This document shows positions 1-7,038 of a stretch of DNA of 15,072 bases, one piece after another (position 1 is the stretch's first letter; each line of letters begins with the position of its first letter). The notes beneath the pieces are model-generated. The model saw only the letters and a list, made by a program, of their open reading frames with translations, was not told the origin of the DNA and did not search any database. A program made the position numbers and the translations under genes. The stretch is from NCBI GenBank assembly GCA_017959195.1, contig JAGDBE010000054.1:1-15072 (forward strand), read 5' to 3'. The stretch is from Clostridia bacterium. Lineage in GTDB: Bacteria > Bacillota > Clostridia > Oscillospirales > CAG-382.

Positions 1-1298
1 GCCTTTGCTTCCGGCTCCTGCTTTACGACGGTTCCCGAAGAGAATTTGGAGTTCTTTACGTAATTTATCTTTTCGGGCTCGAATCCCTGCTCTTTCATGC
101 TTGAAACGAGGTTTTCGTCGTATTTTGAGCCGACGAAATCGGGCACTTCTATTCTGTTTGCCGTCGCGTTGCCGTCAACGCCCAAAAATTTGTCAACCGC
201 CGTCGTTACCTTTTCCTCTATGGTTTTATCGTTCGAGGTGCCCTTGAACAGTGGGAAAATCCATATAATCGCGGATACTATCGCGACGATCGCGAATGCC
301 GCGGCGATTCCCGCGACAATCGGGAACATCGACCTTGAACCGCGGATGTATTTGAGCATTTTTTTCTTTTTCTTTTCTTTGTTTTCGTATTCGCCCTTCT
401 TTTCCTTCGCGCCCGTTCCGCCCGTCGACGACACGTTCTCGGCAAAGACTACGTCGGGGTGGTCGGTGAAGTATTCTATGGCGTTGAGCATCGCCTGGGC
501 GCTTAAAAATCTGTCGTCCGGCTTTTTCTGCATGGATTTCATTATAATCTGCTCAAGTCCCTCGGGAATCTGCGAATTTATCTCCCTCGGAGAAAGCGGC
601 TCGTTTGAAACCTGCATCATCGCAACGGCAACGGGGCTGTCCGCGATAAACGGCAGTCTGCCCGTAAGCATTTCGTAAAGCATTACGCCCGTCGAATATA
701 TGTCGGTCCTGAAATCGACCTTGGTGCCGCTCGCCTGCTCGGGGCTTATATAGTTTACGGTGCCTATCGCCTTGTCGGTCATGGTTATGGACTCGGCGTT
801 GGGGATTTTGGCGATACCGAAGTCGGTAACCTTAATTTTACCGTCGGCAAGCAGCATAATATTCTGCGGTTTTACGTCCCTGTGGATGACCTGCTTATCG
901 TGCGCGTGCGAGAGCGCCTTCAAAATCTGTTTTACGTAGTAGCACGCCTCTTTCCATGAAAGCACGCCGATTTTGTCGATATAGTCCTTGAGCGTAATTC
1001 CGTCGATAAATTCCATGACGATATATTTGCGCTCGTCGGTTATAACGACGTCGTAAATTTTAACTATATTCGGGTGGTCGAGCATGGCGACGGTCTTCGA
1101 CTCGTTGATAAAGCGCTTTACCGCCCTCTCGTCGTCCTTGTATTCGTCGCTCAAAATCTTTATGGCAACCGTCCTGTCGTTCTCTAAATCCTTTGCTTTG
1201 AGAACGTATGCCATACCGCCTACGCCGACGACGTTTTCTATTTTATATTTTTTATCGAGAATCCTGTTGATAAGCTTGTCAAATGAATTGCCGTCCAC
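1..1298 (-). CDS. prkC: PASTA-type serine/threonine protein kinase, 3' end cut by window edge
   Basis: Membrane Ser/Thr kinase of the PrkC/Stk1/PknB family, which senses cell-wall muropeptides or lipid II and phosphorylates proteins of growth, division and translation. 432 codons are visible and the frame is open to base 1. Seen: glycine loop around residues 25-31, ATP lysine K47, helix-C Glu E66, HRD catalytic loop with D141 and N146, DFG at 159-161, and SPEQ at 185-188. A Lys-rich juxtamembrane stretch (about 297-315) precedes one membrane helix (about 325-348). The first extracellular PASTA repeat begins near 381 and is incomplete. I chose the GTG start at 1298 because AGGAG lies 8 nt upstream. 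An in-frame ATG at 1316 has no Shine-Dalgarno site and would itself contain that AGGAG. The gene lies 27 nt after prpC, the usual pairing with its cognate phosphatase. Further PASTA repeats, and rsgA and rpe as in B. subtilis, would be expected beyond base 1. Confidence 0.93.
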   Translation of the reverse strand, partial: MDGNSFDKLINRILDKKYKIENVVGVGGMAYVLKAKDLENDRTVAIKILSDEYKDDERAVKRFINESKTVAMLDHPNIVKIYDVVITDERKYIVMEFIDGITLKDYIDKIGVLSWKEACYYVKQILKALSHAHDKQVIHRDVKPQNIMLLADGKIKVTDFGIAKIPNAESITMTDKAIGTVNYISPEQASGTKVDFRTDIYSTGVMLYEMLTGRLPFIADSPVAVAMMQVSNEPLSPREINSQIPEGLEQIIMKSMQKKPDDRFLSAQAMLNAIEYFTDHPDVVFAENVSSTGGTGAKEKKGEYENKEKKKKKMLKYIRGSRSMFPIVAGIAAAFAIVAIVSAIIWIFPLFKGTSNDKTIEEKVTTAVDKFLGVDGNATANRIEVPDFVGSKYDENLVSSMKEQGFEPEKINYVKNSKFSSGTVVKQEPEAK

Positions 1299-1325
1299 TT
1301 TGAACGCTCCTCTCATGGAAAAGAA

Positions 1326-2054
1326 TTATTTTTTGATAACGATTACCGTTATGTTGTCGCCGCCGCCTTTTTCGTTTGCCCTGCGGATATATTCGTCGGC
1401 AACTTCTTCCGCTTCATTATTTTGCAGAAAAATCTCGTTTAATTCACCGTCGGATATGTAATTTGTAAGTCCGTCGCTGCAAATTAAGTATCCCGAAGCG
1501 TCGAAATCGAAGACGAAGGTGTCGCATTCGACTGTCGGCTGGGTGCCGACGGCGCGCGTGATTATGTTTTTATTCGGGTGCGTTTTCGACTCGTCGGCGG
1601 TAATGGTGCCGTTATCTATAAGCGCCTGAACGTAAGAGTGGTCGTGGGAGACCTGATAAATTCCGCCTTTTGCGAAAGCGTAAATCCTGCTGTCGCCCAC
1701 GCTTGACGCCCAGACTTTCTTTCCGTCGGTAAGTAAGGCGCAGAGCGTCGTTCCCATGCCCGAAAGCTCGGCGTTCTCGCCCGACATCTCGTAAACCTTT
1801 TTGTTTGCGGCGTCGACGCTTTCTATAAGCATCTTTTCATAGTCGCTCCCGCTCTGTCCCGCCTTGTTTATTTTAAGCGCCATGCTGCACACGAATTCCT
1901 CGCTTGCGGCGTTCGACGCGGTGCTGCCGCCGGCAACGCCGCCCATGCCGTCGCACACGACGCACAAATACAGTTTATTTATTTTTACGATTTTGAAGCT
2001 GTCCTGGTTTGTAACGCGGACCTTTCCTATATCGGATTTTCCGACTATTTTCAT
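1326..2054 (-). CDS. prpC: PP2C-family Ser/Thr protein phosphatase
   Basis: Metal-dependent (PPM/PP2C) phosphatase that removes phosphate from PrkC and its substrates in the cytoplasm. The 242 residues match the usual length of bacterial stand-alone PP2C proteins (about 240-255). Metal-binding and signature motifs are all present: an N-terminal RxxNQD-type region at 13-18, DGMGG at 35-39, GMGTT at 99-103, GDSR at 120-123, SDGLTN at 193-198 and GGDN at 231-234. There is no membrane segment or signal peptide. It starts with ATG, with a GGGAG site 11 nt upstream. It follows rlmN by 26 nt and precedes prkC by 27 nt, the conserved phosphatase-kinase pairing of Bacillota, so co-transcription with its kinase is expected. 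Confidence 0.95.
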   Translation of the reverse strand: MKIVGKSDIGKVRVTNQDSFKIVKINKLYLCVVCDGMGGVAGGSTASNAASEEFVCSMALKINKAGQSGSDYEKMLIESVDAANKKVYEMSGENAELSGMGTTLCALLTDGKKVWASSVGDSRIYAFAKGGIYQVSHDHSYVQALIDNGTITADESKTHPNKNIITRAVGTQPTVECDTFVFDFDASGYLICSDGLTNYISDGELNEIFLQNNEAEEVADEYIRRANEKGGGDNITVIVIKK

Positions 2055-2080
2055 AAATCAGACCACTCCCTCTCTTACAG

Positions 2081-3139
2081 TCATGCTTTAATGTCTTTTG
2101 TATGCTCTCTGCGCAGCTGTCCGCAGGACGCGTTTATGTCGCTTCCGAGCTTGCGTCTTACGGTAACCGTAATATGCGCTCTTTCAAGGACGCTTGAAAA
2201 CTCTTCAATCGTCTGCCTTTCGCTCTTTTCGTATGCGCGCTCTTTTACGCGGTTCAACGGTATCAGATTTACGTGGCAGAGCATTCCCGAAAGGAGATTT
2301 TTCAGTTTTTCGGCGCATTCCCTTGTGTCGTTTTCGCCTTTTATCATGGAATATTCGAACGAGATTCTTCTTTTCGTCTTTTCCGTATAGTATCTGCAGG
2401 CGTCCATAAGCTCGTCCAAAGAGTATTTTTTCGCTATCGGCATAAGCTTTTTTCTCTTCTCCCCGTCGGGCGCGTGAAGCGACACCGAGAGGGTTATCTG
2501 GGTTCCCATGTCGGCAAGTTCTTTTATTTTTTCACATATTCCGCAGGTGGAAAGCGAAATATGCCGCATGCCGATATTAAGCCCCTCTTTAAGATTGACG
2601 AGTTCCAAAAATTTAATTGTGTTTTCAAAATTGTCGAGCGGCTCGCCTATTCCCATCATGACGACGTTTGAAATCTTTTCGCCCGTATCGTTCTGCGCTG
2701 CGATAATCTGCCCCGTCATTTCCGACGGCGTAAGATTTCTTTTCAGTCCGCCGAGGGTGGACGCGCAAAAGGTGCAGCCCATGCGGCAGCCGACCTGCGA
2801 CGATATGCAGACGGTGTTTCCGTGCTCGTATCTCATAAAGACGCTCTCTATACACTCCCCGTCGTAAAGTTCGAAGAGGTATTTTACGGTGCCGTCGATT
2901 TTTGAAACGAGCTTTGTCTTTATTTTAGGCAGCGCTATATATGCGTTTCTTTCAAGGACTTCCCGCAGAGACGCAGGCACGTTTTTCATTTCCGAAAAGT
3001 CTGACACGCCCTTCGTCAGCCACGAAAAAATCTGTGAAGCCCTGAATTTTTCGATTTTCACGCCCTCTTTTTCCGAAAGTTCCCGAAGAAAGTCTTCAAG
3101 TTCATTCGGAAAAAGGCTCGATATATCTGTTTTTGGCAT
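2081..3139 (-). CDS. rlmN: 23S rRNA A2503 / tRNA A37 C2-methyltransferase RlmN
   Basis: Radical-SAM enzyme that methylates C2 of A2503 in 23S rRNA, and usually A37 of some tRNAs, affecting decoding accuracy. At 352 residues it has family length. The CxxxCxxC iron-sulfur motif is C118, C122 and C125. MGIGEPLDN (162-170) is the SAM-binding glycine-glutamate region. The C-terminal DINASCGQL segment contains C339, the cysteine expected to carry the methyl group, and E98 is the expected general-base glutamate. These residues separate it from Cfr only weakly. Operon context (rsmB upstream, prpC downstream) favours RlmN. A good AAGGA site precedes the ATG start. It follows the ACT-domain gene by 12 nt. 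Confidence 0.96.
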   Translation of the reverse strand: MPKTDISSLFPNELEDFLRELSEKEGVKIEKFRASQIFSWLTKGVSDFSEMKNVPASLREVLERNAYIALPKIKTKLVSKIDGTVKYLFELYDGECIESVFMRYEHGNTVCISSQVGCRMGCTFCASTLGGLKRNLTPSEMTGQIIAAQNDTGEKISNVVMMGIGEPLDNFENTIKFLELVNLKEGLNIGMRHISLSTCGICEKIKELADMGTQITLSVSLHAPDGEKRKKLMPIAKKYSLDELMDACRYYTEKTKRRISFEYSMIKGENDTRECAEKLKNLLSGMLCHVNLIPLNRVKERAYEKSERQTIEEFSSVLERAHITVTVRRKLGSDINASCGQLRREHTKDIKA

Positions 3140-3151
3140 ATTTTATCCTTT

Positions 3152-3520
3152 TTAAGCGTTTTTTATTTTGTATCCGCAAAGTATAAGGCGTTCTTTTGCC
3201 TCTTCAAAATTTTCTTCCTTTACGAGAACGTAATCGGTGTCGTATGTCGAGACGGCGAAAATCCCTATTTTTGCTTCGGCGAGCGCCTTCGTTATTTCCG
3301 CAAGCACGCCGGTAAGTGAAAAATCGAGTTTTCCCGAAAATCTGAACGCCTTCCAGCCGTCCTCCTTTTCGAGCGCGTCTTTCGGCGCTTCATCGCTCTT
3401 GCAGACGAGCGAGATTTCGTTTTCCGTTTCGGCGTAAAAGAAGAATTTCCCCGGAAAAGAAGATTTATTTTTGAGTTTGCACACGGCGAAAACGCCGTCT
3501 ATGACTTCAAGCTCGTACAT
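3152..3520 (-). CDS. ACT-domain (CASTOR/ACT_7-like) protein of unknown role
   Basis: Small soluble protein of 122 residues. The second half (about 57-118) resembles the ACT_7 type of ACT domain, with the characteristic run FSGKLDFSLTGVLAEI followed by IGIFAVSTYDTDYVLV. The first half looks like a diverged ACT-like fold preceding it, as in CASTOR-like proteins. ACT domains generally bind amino acids and act as allosteric sensors, but no ligand can be read from this sequence. It is tightly embedded: its ATG begins 3 nt after the rsmB stop, and its own stop lies 12 nt before rlmN, so translation is probably coupled to rsmB. This gene is not part of the B. subtilis version of the operon. Function is unknown; an amino-acid-sensing role beside rRNA methyltransferases would be inference only. 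Confidence 0.85.
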   Translation of the reverse strand: MYELEVIDGVFAVCKLKNKSSFPGKFFFYAETENEISLVCKSDEAPKDALEKEDGWKAFRFSGKLDFSLTGVLAEITKALAEAKIGIFAVSTYDTDYVLVKEENFEEAKERLILCGYKIKNA

Positions 3521-3523
3521 TTC

Positions 3524-4843
3524 TCATTTGCCTTTTCTTATCATTTTTGAGACGAAAAATCCGTCGGTGCCGTCGGTATGCGGGAAAAAGGTCTTGGTCC
3601 CCTCTTTTTCGCCCGGAAAACCGAGTTCTGCGGCTGAAAAATCCTTATTATCCGCAAGAAACGCCTTTACAACGTCCTCGTTTTCCGCTTTTCTCAACGT
3701 GCAGGTGGAATAGACGATAAATCCGCCTTTTTTCACGTATTTTGCGCTGTTTTTAAGTATTTCAAGCTGGATTTCCGGAAGCTTTTCCACGTCGGAAAGC
3801 GATTTATACCTTATATCCGGCTTTTTTGCGATTATTCCGAGTCCCGAGCACGGCACGTCGCACAGCACCGCGTCGGCGCATTCGTAAAGTTCCTCTTTCG
3901 GAGTTCTCGCGTCGTTTACGTCTGTTATAACAGACGTAATTCCGAGTCTTTCTGTTCCCTTTTCTATCAAAGAAAGGCGGTTTTTATGCAAATCAAAGGA
4001 ATAAATTCTGCCCTTGTTTTCCGTCTGCATCGCGATGTCGAAGGTCTTGCCTCCGGGGCATGCGCAGGTGTCGATGATTACCGGGTTTTCCGATTTTACG
4101 CTGTCCTTTGATATAAGAGAGGCGCAAAGCGCGCTCGAAGCGTCCTGAACGAAGAACAGTCCGTCGTCAAAGCCGTAAATTTCGTTTATAGGCACGCTTT
4201 TTTGAAGTTCAACAAGCGTTTTTCCGATAATTTTTGCGCCGTATTCTTCGGGAAGCGCGGAACAAAATTCTTTTGCCGTAATTTTCAGCGTATTTACCCT
4301 TAAAGTCAGTTTCGGCGCGGTTTTTGAAAACGCCTTTACTATCTCTTCGGCGCATGCGTAATCGTTTTCCAAAGAAGAACACATCCATTCGGGAACGGAG
4401 TATTTTACGCTTATTCCCTTTATTCCCTCAAGATTTTCGATTTTATTTATTATTTCCTCTTTTTTTCTTGCGGCGTTTCTCAAAACTGCGTTTACAAAGC
4501 CGACCGCCGATTTTTTGCATACCTTTTTGGCAATCTCGGCGCTCTCGTCGCACGCCGAAAAATCGGGCACCCTGTCCATATAAAAAATCTGGTAAAGCCC
4601 CGTTTCAACCGTGCAAAGTACAAGCGGATCGGTCTTTTCCGCCTTTACGTCGGAGACGAGAGCGAAAATATAGTCGAGCGTGATTTTCTTTTCCACCGTG
4701 CCGTAGAGAAGTCTTGTGAAAAAGCTCTTGTCCTTATCCGTAAACCCGTACTTCTTTATCGCGCTGTCGAGCTCAAGGTTTATGAATTTTCCGTTTTTTA
4801 TTGCAGAATTGAGCGACAGTACCGCCGCAAGCCGCGGAGTCAT
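3524..4843 (-). CDS. rsmB: 16S rRNA (cytosine-967-C5)-methyltransferase RsmB
   Basis: SAM-dependent methyltransferase that makes m5C967 in 16S rRNA. At 439 residues it has typical RsmB length, with a NusB-like RNA-binding domain (about 1-130) and a C-terminal Rossmann methyltransferase domain. Seen: SAM motif DTCACPGGKT at 258-267, DVPCSG at 329-334 with C332 (needed for product release), KKPDIRY at 340-346, and the STCTL motif at 379-383 whose C381 is the expected catalytic nucleophile. The NusB-like part includes a VGFVNAVLRN segment at 114-123. The ATG directly abuts the stop codon of the preceding metallopeptidase gene (TAA then ATG). Its AGGAG site lies inside the last Arg codons of that gene, so translational coupling is likely. 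Confidence 0.96.
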   Translation of the reverse strand: MTPRLAAVLSLNSAIKNGKFINLELDSAIKKYGFTDKDKSFFTRLLYGTVEKKITLDYIFALVSDVKAEKTDPLVLCTVETGLYQIFYMDRVPDFSACDESAEIAKKVCKKSAVGFVNAVLRNAARKKEEIINKIENLEGIKGISVKYSVPEWMCSSLENDYACAEEIVKAFSKTAPKLTLRVNTLKITAKEFCSALPEEYGAKIIGKTLVELQKSVPINEIYGFDDGLFFVQDASSALCASLISKDSVKSENPVIIDTCACPGGKTFDIAMQTENKGRIYSFDLHKNRLSLIEKGTERLGITSVITDVNDARTPKEELYECADAVLCDVPCSGLGIIAKKPDIRYKSLSDVEKLPEIQLEILKNSAKYVKKGGFIVYSTCTLRKAENEDVVKAFLADNKDFSAAELGFPGEKEGTKTFFPHTDGTDGFFVSKMIRKGK

Positions 4844-5551
4844 TTATCTTCTTCTCCTGCCGCCGCTTACCATGAGAATAAGTCTTAAAAGGTTTGCAAG
4901 CGCTACCGCAAGCGCCGCAACGTAGGTAAGCGCCGCCGCAGAAAGCGTCTTTTTTGCGTTTGAAAGGTCCTCGTCGGAAAATCTTCCGCTCTCCCTTAAT
5001 GCTACGAGCGCGCGGGAGCTTGCGTTGAATTCAACCGGGAGTGTTATGAGCTGGAAGAGCGCGGAAAGTCCGAACGCCGCGATTCCGATATAGCAAAGTC
5101 CCAGCACGTCGAGTATAAGTCCCAAAATTATAAGCGGCATCGCAAGATTTGAGCCGATATTGCATATGGGGATTATTGCGTTTCTTATCTGAAGCGGAAA
5201 ATAGCCCGTCGCGTGCTGAACAGCGTGTCCCGCCTCGTGCGCCGCAACGCCTATCGCCGCCGCGCTGTCGTTTGCGTAAACCGCGTCGGAAAGCCTTATC
5301 ACCTTTGCCTTGGGGTCGTAGTGGTCGGTGAGTTCTCCGCTTATATGCTCGATTTTAACGTCTGTAAGTCCGTTTGCGTCAAGTATGCGTCTTGCCGAAT
5401 CGTAGCCGGTATAGCCGCTTGCGCTTCTTATTTTCGAGTACTTTTTGAAGGTCGAATTTACGTTTGCCGACGCCCACAGCGAAAGAAGCACCGCGGGAAG
5501 CACCAAAATTATATAGGTCATCAAAGACGAACCGTAAAAAATGTCGCTCAT
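4844..5551 (-). CDS. yugP: YugP-type membrane zinc metallopeptidase
   Basis: Integral-membrane neutral zinc metallopeptidase of the YugP family (Zn_peptidase_2 type); its physiological substrate is not established. The zinc motif HEAGH is at 105-109, in the context VAAHEAGHAVQHATGY, and E174 in PVEFNASSRA is the probable third ligand. Hydrophobic segments lie at about 11-28, 136-172 (likely two helices) and 205-228. The 235-residue length suits the family. The C-terminus ends in four consecutive arginines, whose codons also supply the purine-rich ribosome-binding region of rsmB. Its ATG overlaps the fmt stop by 4 nt (ATGA). My recollection is that a yugP gene between fmt and rsmB occurs in other Clostridia, while B. 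subtilis has it elsewhere. Confidence 0.92.
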   Translation of the reverse strand: MSDIFYGSSLMTYIILVLPAVLLSLWASANVNSTFKKYSKIRSASGYTGYDSARRILDANGLTDVKIEHISGELTDHYDPKAKVIRLSDAVYANDSAAAIGVAAHEAGHAVQHATGYFPLQIRNAIIPICNIGSNLAMPLIILGLILDVLGLCYIGIAAFGLSALFQLITLPVEFNASSRALVALRESGRFSDEDLSNAKKTLSAAALTYVAALAVALANLLRLILMVSGGRRRR

Positions 5552-6504
5552 AACAATTCCTCTCTTTTTTCAAAAATTTTTCCGACGGCGATTTTTCTGC
5601 CGTTTATCATATCAAGCGCCGAAAGAACGCCCTTGCCTTCCGGTTTGAATTCAGAAACCGATACGGCGCCGTCAAGGCACTTTATTTTAATTCCGTTTTT
5701 GTCGGCGCTCACTACTTCTCCGAAAGACGCGTTTTCGTATCCGTCTTCTTTGCATAGCGCGCTTCCGTACAGTTTAATTCTCTTTCCGTCAAGAAACGCT
5801 TCGGCGCCCGGGAACGGCGAAAGGCCTCTGATTTTATTATGCACGCAATCAGCGCTCTTTGAAAAGTCGAGTGCGCACTCGCTTTCGGTAATCTTTTCGG
5901 CGTACGTCGCTTTTTCGTCGTCCTGCTTTATCGGGGTTATCGTCCCGCTTTTCAGCGCATGAAGCGTTTGTACGAGAAGTTTTCCGCCGATGTTTGCGAG
6001 TTTATCGAAAAGCTCGCCCGTCGTCATATTTTCGCCTATTTCCGTCTTTTCGGAAAGGAGTATATCGCCCGTATCGAGCCCTCTTGCCATGAACATGGTC
6101 GTAACGCCCGTCTCTTTTTTGCCGTCGAGCACGGCTCTCTGTATCGGAGACGCGCCTCTGTATTCGGGAAGCAGCGAGCCGTGAACGTTTACGCAGCCGT
6201 ATTTCGGATAGTCTATGACGTATCCCGGAAGAATTTTTCCGTACGCGGCAACGGCAATACAGTCGGGTTTTATCTCGTCGAGCAGCGGTAATATCGCTTC
6301 GTCTTTTAACGTTTCCGGCTGATAGACGGGTATATTTTTTTCAAGCGCGCGCTTTTTTACGTCGCTGAAATTCAGTTTCATTCCCCTGCCGGAGCGCGTG
6401 TCCGGCTTTGTTACGACTCCCGCAACTTCGAAAAATTCGTCTGCAAGCAGCGCGTCAAGACAAGCCGTTGCAAAGTCGGGGGTTCCCATAAAAAGTATTT
6501 TCAT
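5548..6504 (-). CDS. fmt: methionyl-tRNA formyltransferase
   Basis: Transfers the formyl group of 10-formyl-tetrahydrofolate to Met-tRNAfMet to make the bacterial initiator tRNA. The 318 residues match the family (about 310-320). The N-terminal catalytic domain begins MKILFMGTPDFA. Its active-site residues are N106 and H108 in the NVHGSLLPEYRGASPIQ segment and D144 in GLDTGD, the same numbering as the E. coli enzyme. The C-terminal tRNA-binding domain (about 205-318) includes IRGLSPFPGA at 225-234. A GGAG site lies 14 nt upstream of the ATG, which is rather far. It follows def by 24 nt, the standard pairing of formylation with deformylation, and overlaps yugP by 4 nt. Confidence 0.97.
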   Translation of the reverse strand: MKILFMGTPDFATACLDALLADEFFEVAGVVTKPDTRSGRGMKLNFSDVKKRALEKNIPVYQPETLKDEAILPLLDEIKPDCIAVAAYGKILPGYVIDYPKYGCVNVHGSLLPEYRGASPIQRAVLDGKKETGVTTMFMARGLDTGDILLSEKTEIGENMTTGELFDKLANIGGKLLVQTLHALKSGTITPIKQDDEKATYAEKITESECALDFSKSADCVHNKIRGLSPFPGAEAFLDGKRIKLYGSALCKEDGYENASFGEVVSADKNGIKIKCLDGAVSVSEFKPEGKGVLSALDMINGRKIAVGKIFEKREELL

Positions 6505-6528
6505 TGAGTTTTTTATTTCTCCTTGCGG

Positions 6529-7011
6529 TTATTGTTCAAAATCCTCGGGGTCGAGCATTTCAAGGGCGTTATCGGTATACAAAATTCCGTCGAGGTGCTC
6601 GTATTCGTGGCAGAGGCACCTTGCGTAAAGCCCCTCTCCCGTAAATTCAAACTCGTTCCCGTTTCTGTCGGTCGCCTTAACCTTTACCTTCTGCGGCCTT
6701 GACGTTATACCGTACTTTCCCGGCACCGAAAGGCAGCCCTCGACCTCTTCCTGATGGCCTTCGGTCTCGACTATTTCGGGGTTAATGAATTCGACGATTT
6801 CGTCTTTGCCCTCTTCGACAGACACGTTGATGACGAAAATTCTGCGCAAAATTCCCGTCTGCACCGCCGCAAGCCCCACGCCGTCTGCGTCGATAAGAGT
6901 TTCTTTCATATCGTCAAGAAGCGTCAATATCCTCGGCGTGATTTCGGTTACGGGTTTGCTCTTTTTTCTTAAAGTTTCGTTTTCTTCGGTTATGATTTTA
7001 AGAATTGCCAA
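6529..7011 (-). CDS. def: peptide deformylase
   Basis: Metal-dependent amidohydrolase that removes the N-formyl group from new proteins at the ribosome exit. At 160 residues it has typical length. All three signature motifs are present: GVGLAAVQTG at 44-53 (a Val where many enzymes have Pro), EGCLSVP at 91-97 with metal ligand C93, and HEYEH at 135-139 supplying two His ligands and the catalytic Glu. The start is TTG, supported by an AGAGG site 8 nt upstream and by the conserved N-terminus beginning AILKI. No in-frame ATG fits. It follows priA by 27 nt and precedes fmt by 24 nt. Confidence 0.96.
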   Translation of the reverse strand: MAILKIITEENETLRKKSKPVTEITPRILTLLDDMKETLIDADGVGLAAVQTGILRRIFVINVSVEEGKDEIVEFINPEIVETEGHQEEVEGCLSVPGKYGITSRPQKVKVKATDRNGNEFEFTGEGLYARCLCHEYEHLDGILYTDNALEMLDPEDFEQ

Positions 7012-7038
7012 AAGAATTACCTCTTTTTCGTTTGATTT

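Noticed and set aside
97..678. 193-codon plus-strand open frame
   Set aside because: Antisense to the kinase gene, whose catalytic and PASTA motifs are unambiguous.
5213..5962. 249-codon plus-strand open frame
   Set aside because: It lies antisense to yugP and fmt, which have clear families and motifs; its translation shows no recognisable domain. It is a codon-bias shadow.
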